Counted from the stretch's first letter, positions 44,561 through 56,068 are shown. The stretch is 64,000 nucleotides of DNA from Penium margaritaceum (GCA_023375785.1 SZWC01000031.1:494415-558414), one strand, 5' to 3'. The notes: generated by a model not told the origin, from the sequence alone. Program-made: numbers and translations.

Positions 44561-45290
44561 ACCCTAGTGTAGAGAGAGTACGAGTGTAGCTATGTCACGT
44601 GTGATTGTCATGCCCAGAAAGGTGTGTGCCTCTCCTAAGTCTGTCATCCGGTAATGCGCAGTGAGCAGTGCCTTGGTGTCCTCTACCAGAGCGAGGGAGG
44701 GGGAGAGGATCAAGAGATCGTCAACATACACGATGAGAGCAAGGACGACATTGTTAACCCAACAAATGAAAAGAGAGGGATCTAAGATACTTTGCATGAG
44801 CCTCCCGCTTTCTAAGGTTCGACGTATCTCCTTGTTCCAACATCGGGGTGCTTGCTTTGACCCATATAGGGCTCTTAACTGAAGCCACAACCGGTCAGTG
44901 CCATCGTCAAAACCTGGCGGTTGTTCCATATACACTTCCTCATCCAAGGGACCATTCAATAAGGCATTGTTCACATCCATTTGATGACTCTCTCAGTCCT
45001 CATGAGCAGCAACTCCAAGTAGAGCACAACTTGAGGTGTACTTGCCTACTGGGGCATACGTGTTTGTAAAGTCTTGGCCTGGTATTTGGTGAAAGCCTTT
45101 GGCTACCAGACATGCCTTGTATTTCTCCAAAAGGCCGCACATGTCCTTTTTGGCCTTGTACACCCACTTCACGTCGATTGCCTTCCTCCCGCGTGAGAGT
45201 GGGACAAACTTGTAGACGCCATGCTCAAGTAGGGCATTCAACTCGTCAACCATTGCTTTTCCCACTTTACATCATCAAGATGATTCCTTG
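44561..45290 (-). mobile_element. G RT remnant
   Basis: Minus-strand blocks are MVDELNALLEHGVYKFVPLSRGRKAIDVKWVYKAKKD (45265), KYKACLVAKGFHQIPGQDF, MDVNNALLNGPLDEEVYMEQPPGF (44980), LRALYGSKQAPRCWNKEI, VNNVVLALIVYVDDLLILSPS and MTDLGEAHTFLGMTITRD. Two open pieces of 90 and 138 codons. It is a fossil with a few breaks. Confidence 0.92.
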
Positions 45291-46480
45291 CATTTTCCTC
45301 TCTCAGTGGCTCTGTGAGGGGTCTTTCAGTGCTGGTGGGGCCAACAGAGTAATAGAACTACCTCTAGTTGACTCTTGCAACATTACGCTTCGACCGACGG
45401 ACAAGGTCTGGCTGTACATTAGTGTTTATGTCATAAACGAGGAAAGATACAAGGGTATGTGGTGTTGTCATGTGGAGCTTGATGACGCCTCATGGACGTC
45501 ATCGTTCCGGTGTGTGCACAGTGGCCTGACTCGCTGCACTCTTACAACAGGAACAAAGATTGGAACACTGACATACTCTGGGTATCAGTCTAGGATTGTG
45601 AGTGTTGGTGTGTGCTTCAGTGTCTTGAAGACCTTGTATGGCATGTGCTCCAAGAATGATGCATACAGACTCTCAACAAATGAGTGATGGACCGGATCCC
45701 AAAACGTCCCTGCCTTTGAGAGATGAGGGACTCCAACAAAAATACACCATCGGCCACGTGGACTCAGTTTATGTTTCCATTGTGGTTTTGCGAATCACAC
45801 ACTTGCCATCGTGCACCACATCCAAGCGGGACATAAATCTGCCTGCTGTTTGAACCACCTTTCCCAATGGGTGACAACCTTTGGCAGAGGTCCCTGAGGC
45901 ACCCAGTTCCATACCCAAGTGATGTATTTAACAGCCTCTTCCCATAATCCAATAGACAAGCTAGACTCAGCTAATAAAGTGCGGAATGCATCCCCGAGTG
46001 TCCTATGCCTCCTTTCAACTACTCCATTTTCTTGGGAAGTGTATGGTTTTGTGGTTTGGTGCACAATTCCCTTCGTCTTGAGCTCGTTCTCAAGGGGGCC
46101 AAAGAGTTTCCCGCCCTGATCTGTGCGTGAAACGTGGAGAGAGCAACCTGTTTGTGGTTCAGCCAGTGGAATCCACTCCATGATTTCTCGCTGTGCGTCT
46201 GCTTTGGTTTTTAGTAAAAAGGCCCAATGGAAATGGGTATACTCGTTTCCGAGTGTCAGTATGTACTGTGATGCATATTGCACAGAGGGTACTGGCATGG
46301 GTCCAGTAAGGTCTGCATGTATCAGTTCCAATGGATCCTTCCTCACATGTTGAGAAAAAGGAAAGCTTTGTCGATGCGCTTTACCTTCTTGACAATCTAG
46401 ACAAGCTGTCGTCTTCAGACCATGGGGACAGTCTTGGGGTTGTAGACCGTGGACAAGTTAATGTTTCAGCAGATCAGTGA
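45291..46480 (-). mobile_element. G integrase and linker remnant
   Basis: A 183-codon piece (46346-45795, minus) carries the integrase core: DPLELIHADLTGPMPVPSVQYAS, TLGNEYTHFHWAFLLKTKADA, RTDQGGKLFGPLENELKTKGI and TKPYTSQENGVVERRHRTLGDAFRTLLAES. Upstream is the pre-integrase HRQSFPFSQHVR end (46390). Downstream, 45291-45790 is the linker to RT. The plus-strand open frame at 45112-45687 is a shadow. Confidence 0.9.
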
Positions 46481-46970
46481 TCAGTTCTGCGTTGATGTGA
46501 GCTAGTCGGTGTATGAGGTCTGTGATATGTGTCTGTGTGCTAGTCATAACATGCGCTTGTGCTTGGTCTTATGGAAAGGCAGGAAACAACGTTAGTCAGT
46601 ACAACATGTCATTGTAGAAGACCCCGTGAGCCCACAACTCCCCGTGTGTACCATATATCATGCACTTTTGATCGCGCGTGAGTGTGGACATGCCCGCTTG
46701 CTTATCTAATTGCCCTCCCGACAGCAGGTTCACCTTTAACCAAGGGACATATAGGACACCAGTTAGCCACATGATCCCACGAGCACTTGGACCACAACAG
46801 TCCCAATACCCTCAACCCTCAGCACCTCCCCACAGCCACTTCGTACACCATTCACATCATGCGTGGCATACAATGATACGAACAGACGACGATGCGAAGA
46901 CATGTCATGTGAGGATGCGATGTCAAGGAGCCATTCGTGCATGGGTAGCGTGTATGATGTGGTCACGTGT
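46481..46970 (-). mobile_element. G protease remnant
   Basis: The minus strand at 46966-46763 reads HEWLLDIASSHDMSSHRRLFVSLYATHD, which fits the W-x-LDSGAS-H-M protease entry of copia elements, followed by LRVEGIGTVVVQVLVG. It is a fossil. Confidence 0.75.
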
Positions 46971-48319
46971 GTGTATCCAAGTCGCGGACCTGGGTGCTGA
47001 GGAGTGGCCGAGGGCTCTGGCGGGTGCAGATCTTAGGGCACCCCATGAGAGACACCAGCAGGCACAGCCTCCATCATGTCGCAGACGCGCTGTGCCTATT
47101 CCAGCACTACAACTGGCGCCGTTGTGAATGGCGGGACATAGTAGGCCCTGGGATATGCGAATGGTGTTGAGATCGGCTGCTGTTGCTACAGGTACTGCTG
47201 CTGCAGGGACACTCCCATAGTACCTGCTGCAATCGCCTGACCTACATGCTGTCCGGTCAGGTTAGGTCATCCGGTCTACAGGAGTGGCAAGTACGCCGCG
47301 CGGAATTGTTGCAACTGAGGCTACTGCTGCCACTGCTACTGTTGCGATTGTTGTAGCTGCTACCTTGCCATCATTTGACGTTGGAATATGGGGCATCTAT
47401 GCTACAAATGCCCGGTCATACATAGCTCCATCGCTATGTCTCACATCCGCCCCAACGACCGCCCCCACGACCGCCACCATGACCGCTACACCGGCCTCCA
47501 CTGCCTTGGGAACCACGGCCGCCACCCCCAAGGCCACCAGTCTGTACATAGGTGTTGTGAGCGGCAACTACAGCCGCTGCCAAGGTGCTTTGGTGTGTGT
47601 ATGCGATTGGTGCAGTGTACGACATGTCGCGAGCATCTCCTTTTAGGATGTCTTTGTAGTTTCGCAGTTCCTTGAAGACAGTAGAAAGATCAATGTCCTT
47701 GATCTCGGCAACTGGATGGCGACAAAAACCTTTACTCCGAAACTCCTTGCACTGTTCGCCAAGGTGAAGCAGCACCACGTCCAACCACTCAAGAATGGAG
47801 CAGGGTGCCCCTAGGCCAAGCAGACATTGGCGTATTTCCATTCCGTCGTCGCAATACTGTGTCAGGTGCTCTAGATTTAGAGTACAGGTTGCGTAGACGG
47901 CCTCGCAGGGTCATGACGAGTGTCATGCTTTGCTCCTCATGGCGGGCAGAGAGATGCCTCCAAGCATCATGCGGTTGAGGTACACTGCTACAGGGGTCTG
48001 AAGGGTCTTCACCCTTTCCTCCAAATCAGAAGTGGCGCAATACGTGTGACTGGTTGTCAGGAAGAGCGCGTAGTAGAGCGTTGAAGGCGCACAGCAAGAC
48101 ATGAGTGCTTTCCGGGTCCGGGGCCGGTTGGAGGTAATAGTCTTCCAGTCCATACTCCGTCGCCTAGGAAAAGAAAAGGTCCTTCCAGGCTAGGAATTCT
48201 CTGCTACCCAACTTCGGTGGGGAGAGTTCCCGCTGTCCTCAACCTAGCTGCACCATGGCCACGGCGGTGAGAGTCGCGGCCAGTGGATCGCCATTGCTGC
48301 CGCCCTCTATTTCACTCAT
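46971..48319 (-). mobile_element. G Gag remnant
   Basis: Gag starts at ATG 48319 (minus) as MSEIEGGSNGDPLAATLTAVAMVQLG, with GSREFLAWKDLFF and AWRHLSARHEEQSMT following. The 135-codon piece 47841-47434 continues MEIRQCLLGLGAPCSILEWLD and ends in a glycine/arginine-rich tail (GGGGRGSQGSGGR, GGGRGGGRWGG). That is an RGG-type RNA-binding tail not seen in the other Gags here. Alanine/threonine codon repeats lie at 47290-47370. It is a fossil with several breaks. Confidence 0.78.
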
Positions 48320-48825
48320 GGTGCCTTTAGACTCATGTCCGGTGCTCCTCTAGCCTCCAAGTAAGTAGGAACGTAATCTCCCGACCAGCCAGTGAGGCGA
48401 GATGGGCCGGGAAAAGTTTGGCAGCGATTTGCCGGCCCACTTTGGGCATAGATTTCTGCGGAGAGCCCGAAGTTCTTCGGGAATCCGCTGGGGTAGTCCC
48501 TGAACCGTTTACAGCAATCCAAGCCACCCCCTCCACCTTGCCCAACCCAAGAGACACGAGTGGACACTCCGGGGTGAGATAGCGAAAAGGCGTGGAGGAC
48601 GAGAGCGTCACTCACGCCCTCCCTCAGGCCTTTACGGCATGCGCGATGGCCTGCCTGGCCTCGCTCGCAGTCCCTTCACGCCTTTGCCGTTCTCTTGTGG
48701 GCTGTGCGTCATTCTTCAACCCGCCAACCCTCGCCAAAGTTGCGGACCTATGGCACCCGCCAGGTTTTTTGGCTCCTACGGTCAGATCCTTTGCTTCTTA
48801 TGCCTTGGACATGGCTCTCATGCCA
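48320..48825 (-). other. G leader and primer-binding site (48813-48825)
   Basis: Directly against the LTR end, the minus strand reads TGGCATGAGAGCC, the tRNA-Met 3'-end complement with two differences. The leader of about 490 bases shows no other gene. Confidence 0.82.
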
Positions 48826-49396
48826 TGAGAAAGCAGCTTCGATTCTAGTGCAACAAACAGCGCTGCAAATGGTCGTCAAACAGCCATGGTAGGTCCAGAT
48901 CTAGTTCACGGCTATAAAAAACAGTACAAGTGTCCTAGTGTTAAGGAACACCCTTCTTACAGGTGAGGCTTGCTATTCGAGCCTCACACGTTGGCCGGCG
49001 AGTGAAGCCCGCCGGCCAACAACAAGGTCGAGGGCGAACTTGCCCCTCAACCCGGAAAATAAGCGGCACTGGACGAACCTACCCACGAATGGCCAAATTA
49101 GGCCAACAATTAGCAAACCTATTCTAGACCTAAGAAACACCTATCTGGAGGTCTCGGTTAGTTTTGTTAAGCAAGGTGATAGTGCATCCTAGTGCAAGTT
49201 GAAGGAATCAATTAGGTTAGGCAGTAGGCATGGGCCGACGCCCGACATGAGACATAATGGTGCATCCAAGGAGAAGGGAGGCCGTGCGTTGTAGGATGTC
49301 TCTGGGTCTAGCGTGGATCACCACTGGCCGCCGGATCCGCATGCACTGCACACCCAAGGCCACATACGAGGTAAAAACATATACATAGAATTATCA
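48826..49396 (-). repeat. G 5' LTR
   Basis: 571 bp, TGAGAAAGCAGC (plus) to ATTATCA at 49396. It is collinear with 43170-43740 with substitutions only, apart from small shifts. Confidence 0.92.
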
Positions 49397-50200
49397 CGAA
49401 GCGCCTTGACCTTCTTGCTAGTCTGGTTCTCCACTGTTGCCTTGAACTCCTTAAACTTGTCAAAGCACTTGTCCTTGGAACAATGAAGTACATAGTATTG
49501 TTAATGGCTGAAATCATCCATAAACGCTAGAAAGTACCTGGAGCCTCCAAAGCTCTGGGTCTGCATCGGCCCATACAAATTTGTTTGGACTAGCTCTAGC
49601 ACCTCCTGTGAATTTTCTCTTACTCTAGAGAATGCCTCGCGATGCTAATTCCTCTCCAAACAGCCGATGCACAACTGCTGTTCAAAATTGGACATCGTGG
49701 GCAAGTCACGCACCATCTGTTTTGCTTGAACCTGCTCCAAGGCGCGCATGCCGATGTGGCCATAGCGCGCATGCCACATCTTGCCATGTTCCGCCTTCAC
49801 CACTATTGCAAGACTCTTCTCACGTAGAATCTTGGTTGCCCTATACAAGCGGTACATGTCGCCTTCCTTCACTGACCTGGCTAGCTCGTCTCCCATTTCT
49901 TTGTCGAGGATGTAGCCATAGCTTTCATTAAAGACACCGTGACGTCCTAAGTTAGAGAGGAGACTAAAAGAAGGTTGAATGCACCATAAGGTACATACTG
50001 TATGCCATGGAACACTCCCACGTCCATGCCACTCGGGGTCTCCAACCATCTCCACAGGTCCCATCCCCTCAGCATACATCATTTGATCATCACCGAAAGT
50101 AATCAGTCAGTGGAGAATAGAGAGAGCGGCTACGTAAATGACTCCTTGAGGTCCGTCACGCTCTTGGTGCATCCTGAGTCTTTGTACTACGTCAGATCTG
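49397..50200 (-). mobile_element. E3 integrase core and protease zone
   Basis: On the minus strand the reading FKEFKATVENQTSKKVKALR runs up to the G insertion. Before it come GGSRYFLAFMDDFS-like residues (near 49520) and the pre-integrase block (49645-50000) with HARYGHIGMRALEQVQAKQMVRDLPTMSNFEQQLC. The protease-like DSGCTKSVTDLKE reading lies near 50170. It is a fossil with a few breaks. Confidence 0.85.
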
Positions 50201-51211
50201 CCAACTCCAACCGTGACATGTCTGATCTGGCCATGAAGAGGTGGTCGTGTACCTAGTTGGCCACGTTCATGTTGCCAAAGTGACGCAAGCTGGTCTGCTA
50301 TTGCTGCTGTTGCTAACGCTGCTATGACTGTTGCTACAACTCTTATGGAGACTACTGTTTTTGTTACTATTGCTGCTCTTTTCGGTGTCTCTTGAACTTG
50401 ACGCACTCTTTCATGTAGTGCCCCTCTTTCTGGCAGTAGTTGCACTTGCCTATTTTCTTGCCTCTCTGGTGCCCAGACTGCTCTAGGTTGCGTGAGCTCG
50501 TGGCCACAAAAGCTACTTCATTGCTACCGTAGACATTGCGCTTTCCTTCTTTGGGATGCAATTCCACCTCAACCATGAGTGTGCGACGAAGTCAAGGTCG
50601 AGAGCTGGCTAGCATTCTAGTGTCTCTCATACCGTGTTGTAGCTACTTGGGAGTCCCCTTAGTAAGAGGAGGATGAAGCGCTTCTCTTTCATAGGATTGC
50701 CGGCCGCTCGAAGCTGCTTTGCCAGCTCCTTTGCCTTGTCAAGGTACATCCCAACCCTTTCACTACCGTACATTTTTAGCATTGTCATATTTTCCTCCAA
50801 GAGCATGAGGATTGCATGGTCCTTGTTCTCATACTTCTTGCACAGAGTATCCCATCCCTCCTTTGCAATAGCCTTGTCACTCACGTACTGGAGATGCGGG
50901 TTGGAGATGGTGTTGACAAGCAACCTATAGGCCTCCCTGTCCTTCTTCTTCCACTCCTCATATGCCACTGGTAGAGCTGCAAATGAACCTACATCGACTG
51001 CACCCTTCCGTGGCGTCATCCTTGCCACCACGTATGCTACAATGATACCTATTGCATGCGGATTTGGAGCTGATTTGCCACCGCTCACCACCTTCCACAA
51101 GCCCCACTTATCCAAAAAGAGACAGGCACGGATCTTCCTAAAAGTGAATTTGGCATGTCCCTCTAGCCTCTCCAAAGTCTGGACTGCTATCACAATGCCT
51201 GTTGCTACCAT
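50201..51211 (-). mobile_element. E3 Gag
   Basis: Best kept E-family Gag. A 194-codon open piece begins MVATGIVIAVQTLERLEG (51211) and continues FTFRKIRACLFLDKWGLWKVVSGGK, YEEWKKKDREAYRLLVNTI, LQYVSDKAIAKEGWDTLCKKYENKDHA, MYLDKAKELAKQLRAAGNP and RFILLLLRGLPSSYNTV. A second piece (50576-50367) holds the zinc knuckle CNYCQKEGHYMKEC and ends in a basic RHRKEQQ run. A Gln/Ser-rich tail follows. It is a fossil with few breaks. Confidence 0.9.
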
Positions 51212-51852
51212 TTTGAGCTTTCGTAATGCTTAGCATTGCCCTTGGGTGGCAACACTAATCCAGAATTTGCTGATACTTCAGCAAGCAATCGTTTTGATAG
51301 AAAATGGATGGTAGATTCCAGCACACTAGGAATTTGGAAAACCTGCGCCCACCACTACAAAATTCAGCTGAAAACCTTTCAGATCAACCCATAAAACAGG
51401 GTCATCAACAGGGGATTTTGAGAGGTATGCCCTCTTGAAAACAGGGTATGCTTCTGCTCCTACTCAAACTCAGGTCAGCTAGCTTGTAAACGACATTTTT
51501 CCCATACACATCAATGGAATGAAACTATTGTTTTGTAATGGAAGGCTTAGGAAAAATAATACAGTTTGCATGTGTTGCTTTTTGAATCTAACGAAGATAC
51601 GAGGAAGTTATGGTCATCATGAGGTGACAATCGTACTCATAGAGAAGAGTATTGTCCTGGCTGACCTCATGTTTTAGTATAACTCTTTATCCAACCATCG
51701 GCTCTTTGTGATCTTGAACTCATTAGAAAGCTTGTCTTGCGATCTTAAAGATCTTAGAGGGAAAAACTTAGTTAAGATTTATCATATTTGATCAGCGTCA
51801 AAGCAACAGCCTATGCTGGCTAAAACTTGCAAACCTTGGCTCTTCTACCGTA
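51212..51852 (-). other. E3 leader and primer-binding site
   Basis: The leader shares the E-family blocks (the CTCATGTTTTAG...AACTCTTTATCC region and the GGTCATCATGAGGTGACAATCG region). The PBS at about 51830-51848 reads, minus strand, GGTAGAAGAGCCAAGGTTT, a worn tRNA-Met 3'-end complement. No gene is seen. Confidence 0.75.
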
Positions 51853-52588
51853 TGTTGGATGTGTAGGAAAGAGGGAGCCTGGGAGCAGCGAGCATGTGGG
51901 ACGAGAAGGGCATCACTTTTGCTAAAGAATGATTATTGAATCACTCAAAATGATGGAGCACATATAGAGCTAGAGCTTGGGCAAGTCAGCCTTTTCACAA
52001 GCCACACCACATACCCATGGAGGCTAAGGCTCTCACACTAGAGTCCATAATCTGACACAAGAGAGGAAATCAGCCTAGCAATCAGGCACCCATCACACAC
52101 AACCTAGAGAGTTCGAGAATGCTCTCATGGATCACTTCTAGTGGTCACATAACCCACAATCCCATGGCGAATGGCCATATGTCCATGTCTAGCACATAAG
52201 TATCTCACCTCACCGTTAAAGTAAGGAGTGATATCTTTATCCTAGTCAGTACTCTCTGACAAGATCATCCTAAGACCAAGGACCTTTTTAGATATTTCTC
52301 CCATCACGACATGATCATAGACCTCTTGCCTTTTTCTTTTCTCAGGCTAAGGCATGGAGCCGTCACCCATAGTCACCTAGACACCGACGGTCCATGACCT
52401 CCAAAAATCCAAAAAATTCACATCTCCTGACTCGACAATTGGATCAACATGAAACCTAAATTAAAGGCAATTTACCACCTGATCTATTCAATATTGAAGT
52501 CAGATGATGGTCGGAGTAGGCATCTGGTACTTTCCTGGAACTAACTCCTATGGACTTGAAACTAAGCCGGATGGCCCTATTCCGAACA
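51853..52588 (-). repeat. E3 5' LTR (family E)
   Basis: It runs TGTTGGATGTG (plus) to TTCCGAACA, 736 bp, in the right place next to the E3 leader, followed by target bases AGCTA. Confidence 0.9.
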
Positions 52589-53118
52589 AGCTACAAGCAT
52601 CACTCTAGCACACGTGGTGTTATGCATGACGCCGTAGAAGGGTACAGCCGATGTAAGTCCATTTCTAACTATACTAGTGGTGTATGAGGAGTGGAAGAAG
52701 AATGAAAGACAGACTTATACGTTGCTTGTCAACACTATCTCCAACCAACATCTTCAGTACCTGAGTGTCAAGGCTACTACAGAGGTGGGATGAAACATGT
52801 TGTGTAAGAAGTATAAGAGAAAGAATCCTGCATTCCTCATGCTCTTGGAGGGGAAGATGATAGCGTTAAAAATAAGAAATCGGAAAGGGATGGAGGCGTA
52901 CCTCAATGGAAAAGGATCTGCCAAAGCACCTGAAAGTGGTCGAGAATCTTATGCAAGAGGCATTCTTCATTCTCCTCTTACTCAGGGGACTCATAGCCTG
53001 CAACAACACGGTCCGAGAGACGTTGGAGTGCGAGCCAACTCTCAACCTTGACTTCATCTCCACATACCTGGTGTAGGTGGAACTGCATTCTAATGCAGCA
53101 AAGCGCAATGGCTGCAGC
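52589..53118 (+). mobile_element. E2 Gag, continued after E3
   Basis: The plus strand continues E2 Gag: VVYEEWKKNERQTYTLLVNTISNQHLQYLS, then MLCKKYKRKNPAFLMLLEGKMIALK and ...GMEAYL. It aligns with E3 Gag and ends at about 53118, where E5's inverted LTR starts. It is a fossil with a few breaks. Confidence 0.85.
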
Positions 53119-53630
53119 TCCTGGAACAGGAGGAGAGAGGGAGCCTTGGAGCAGCAAGCATGTGGAACTGAAAGGAAATCCCTTTTGCTGAAGAATGGTT
53201 GTTGAATCATTAAAAATGAGGGAGTACAAATAGATCTAGAGCTTGGGCAAGTCAGCCCTCTCACAAGCAACAACACTTAGCCATGGAGAGTCCAGAATCT
53301 CACACAAGAGAGGAAATCAGCCTAGCAATCAGGCTGACCACTCACACACAACCTAGAGAGCTAGAAAGTGCTCTCATGGCACACTCCTTTTGCTCGCATA
53401 ACCAACAATCCCATGGAGAATCGTCATGTGTCCATAGCTAGCACAAAAGGATTCTGGACTCTCCATGGCTAACTGTTGTGGCTTGTGAGAGGGCTGACTT
53501 GTCAAAGCTCTAGATCAATATGTACTGCATAATTTTGAGTGATTTAACAACCATTATTTACCACAAGTAATGCCCTTTCAGTTCCACATGGTCGCTGCTC
53601 CAAGGCTCCCTCTCTCCTCCAGTTCCAATA
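53119..53630 (+). repeat. E5 5' LTR as an inverted duplicate
   Basis: From 53119 to about 53455 the sequence is a minus-strand E LTR, starting at its 3' terminus. From about 53453 to 53630 the last 178 bases of the same LTR appear on the plus strand, ending CCAATA before the PBS. The arms 53119-53306 and 53452-53630 are reverse complements. They share at least two private differences from every other E LTR in the window, so they come from one copy. Confidence 0.88.
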
Positions 53631-53632
53631 CT

Positions 53633-54214
53633 TGGCATCAAAGCCAAGTTTTGCCACTTTCAGCCAGCACATGCCGTCGCTTTGAAAGTGACAGGTTAGC
53701 ATCAAAAGGTTAACTAAATTTGACAATCGGCCAATGGATCTTCAATTTTGCAAGACAAGCTTTCCAATGACCTGATGATCTTGAAGATCCAACGATCGGA
53801 TTGAGAGTTATGCACAGAACAAGGTCGGCCAGGTCTGCACTTCTCTCTTTGAGTAAGACTGTCGCCTTCTGATGACCACAACTCTCTCATTTTGCTATCG
53901 AATTGAGAGAGTAGCACATGCAAATTGAAATGTTTTTCCTCAACTTTCCCTTGGTACAAACATACTTAGATTTCATTTGTACGTTTGGGATAAACGACGT
54001 TTACAAGCTGGAGTTGGAGTAGGAGAAGAAACATACTCTATTTCATGGGTCCATCTCAAAGGTTTTGAGCTGAATTTTCCATTGGTGGGCTTTGTTTTTC
54101 CAAATTCCCTGTTTGGTGGCATCTACAGTCAGAGAGTGTTCTAGCAGAAGTAGCAACAGAAGCAGGGGTAGCGCCCCCACCCAAGGGCAGCGCTGAGCAT
54201 CACCAAAGCACCAA
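53633..54214 (+). other. E5 primer-binding site (53633-53645) and leader
   Basis: TGGCATCAAAGCC matches the plant tRNA-Met 3'-end complement with two differences. The leader to Gag repeats the E pattern (GGTCGGCC, AGTAAGACTGTCGCC) and has no gene. Confidence 0.82.
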
Positions 54215-55945
54215 ATGGTAGCAGCATACATTGTGACATTAGTCCGGTCCTAGGAGAGGCTGGAAGGGTGCACCAACTTCACGTTTTGGAAGATCTGTAC
54301 CCGTCTCCTTTTGGAGGAGAGGGGCTTGCAGGAGGTGGTGAGCGACGACAAGCGCGCTCCGCCTCCGAGGCAACAGGCATCACCACAGCACAGGTGGTGG
54401 CAAGAAAGACGCCGCAGAAGGGTGCAGCAGATGCAAGTTCATCTACAACTGTAGTAGCGGCATATGACGAGTGGAAAAAGAAGGAAAGGCGGGCCTATAG
54501 GTTGCTTGTCAATACCATGGCCAACGTGCATCTTCATCACGTGAGTGACAAGGCTACTACAAAGGAGTGGTAGGATGCATTGTGCAATAAGTAAGAGAGC
54601 AAATACCTTGGATTCCTCATGCTTTTGGAGGAGACGATGATGGCGTTGAAGATGAAGGGTGGTGAAAGGATGGAGGCGTACTTGGACAAGATAAAGGAGC
54701 TGGCAAAACAACTCAAAGCGACCAGCAACCTCGTGGACGCTCTTCATCCTCCTCTTGTTGAGGGGACTTCCAATAGGCTACTACACGGTACGAGAGACGC
54801 TTGAGTGCCAGCCGACTCTCGACCTCGACTTCATCTGCACGCACCTGGTGCAGGTAGAACTGCGTTGTAATGCAGCAAAGTGTAATGGCGGCAACAGCAA
54901 TAAGCAGGTTTTGTCGCCATGGCCTCACGCAACCAGCAATAGAAGCAGTCTCGACAGCAGAGAGGCAAAAAAAAGGAAGTGCCACTACTATTAGAAAGAG
55001 GGGTACTAGAAGAAAGAGTAGTTCAAGTTCAAGAGGTACCAAAAGGAGCAGCGGTCATTGCAGCAAAAGCGAAAGTAGTAGCCTCCACAGCAGCAACAGT
55101 AGCAGTCCCAACAGCGTCAGTAGCAGCAACAGCAGAACTAGACCGGCATGCGCCATTTTGGCTTCATGAAGGTGGCCAAGGAGGTGCGTGACCGCCTCTT
55201 CATCGCAAAGTCAGCCATGTCGCAAGTGGAAAAGACGGACCTGGCATGGTACAAGGACTCAGGGTGCACCAAGAATCAGACGCACCACAAGGATTGCTTC
55301 TTGCAGTTGATATCAATTCCCCCATACCCTGTTGGTTTAAGTGATGATAGGGTGGTGTATGCAAAGGGGATTGGGATTGTAGAGATGTGGTTGGAGACCC
55401 CGCGTGGCATTGAAGTGGGAGTGTTCCATGGTGTGCATGTAACTGATGTTGCGTTCAACCTTCTCTCGGTCTCATCTCTCACCAACACAGGACTACGTGT
55501 CGTCTTTGATGATGACTATGGCTACATCCTTGACAAGGAAACAGGAAAGGAGCTCGCAAAGTCGGTGAAGAAAGGTGGCATGTACTGCTTTCTGGGGGCA
55601 ACCAAGGTCTCACGTGAGTAGGGTTTTGCAGTAGTGGTACGAGCGACAGATGGCAAGATCTGGCATGCGCGCTATGGCCACACCGGCATGCGCACCTTGT
55701 AACAGCTTCAAACTGAGCAGATGGTGCGTGACTTGCCCACTATCTCCAACTTTGAGCTGCAGTTGTCTAGCATTTATTTGGAGGGGAAGTAGCATCGCGA
55801 AGCATTGTTTGGAATGGGGGAATGCGCAAAGGAGGTGTTGGATCTGGTCCACACAGACATGTGTGGCCCGATGCAGACCCACAGCTTTGGAGGCTCCAGG
55901 TATTTTCTTACCTTCATTGATGATTTAAGCCGTTACACCACCGCA
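54215..55945 (+). mobile_element. E5 Gag, protease and integrase first half
   Basis: Gag starts at ATG 54215 (MVAAYIVTLVRS...RLEGCTNFTFWKI), with AYDEWKKKERRAYRLLVNTMANVHL (54470), LLEETMMALKMKGGERMEAYLDKIKELAKQL (54619), and a zinc-knuckle zone near 54980 followed by a Gln/Ser-rich stretch. The 157-codon piece 55148-55621 carries the protease-like TDLAWYKDSGCTKNQTHH and VSSLTNTGLRVVFDDDYGYILDKETG. Pre-integrase and the start of the integrase core ([24 protein letters not shown]) run to 55945. It is a fossil with several breaks. Confidence 0.88.
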
Positions 55946-56068
55946 TAGGCCTGTACACCAAAAAGCTGGGAACCGCGGTCTGGAACCGTAGTTCCAGTTG
56001 CCACAAAACAACTGCGGTCCTAGTTTCGGGGTGTGGAACCGCCTGGCAGTCCTGGCGGTTGGGCCACA

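Larger units (their letters stand above)
43170..49396 (-). mobile_element. G: complete-length copia element of another lineage
   Basis: G is 6.2 kb with two 571-bp LTRs (43170-43740 and 48826-49396). The PBS is at 48813-48825 and the polypurine tract AAGGGAGCA next to the 3' LTR. Gag, protease, integrase, RT and RNase H lie in copia order on the minus strand. Target bases are CGCAG (43165-43169) and CGAAG (49397-49401), inside E3 integrase. The LTRs differ at about one base in seven by eye, so even this inner insertion is old. Pol is clearly distinct from families A-F. It is a fossil with more than ten breaks. Confidence 0.93.
40202..52588 (-). mobile_element. E3: full-length E element split by G
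   Basis: E3 has its 3' LTR at 40202-40839, RNase H and RT at 40840-42330, integrase at 42331-43169 and 49397-49640, protease at 49640-50200, Gag at 50200-51211, leader, PBS near 51830-51848 and 5' LTR at 51853-52588. Target bases are AGCAA (40197-40201) and AGCTA (52589-52593), and E2 Gag reads on across them. Element G fills 43170-49396. Own length is about 6.2 kb. It is a fossil with about fifteen breaks, but its Gag is nearly open. Confidence 0.92.

Noticed and set aside
45112-45687. Long plus-strand open frame of 191 codons
   Set aside because: It lies opposite the G integrase-RT linker, has no recognisable domain, and the minus strand carries the copia homology; it is a shadow frame.
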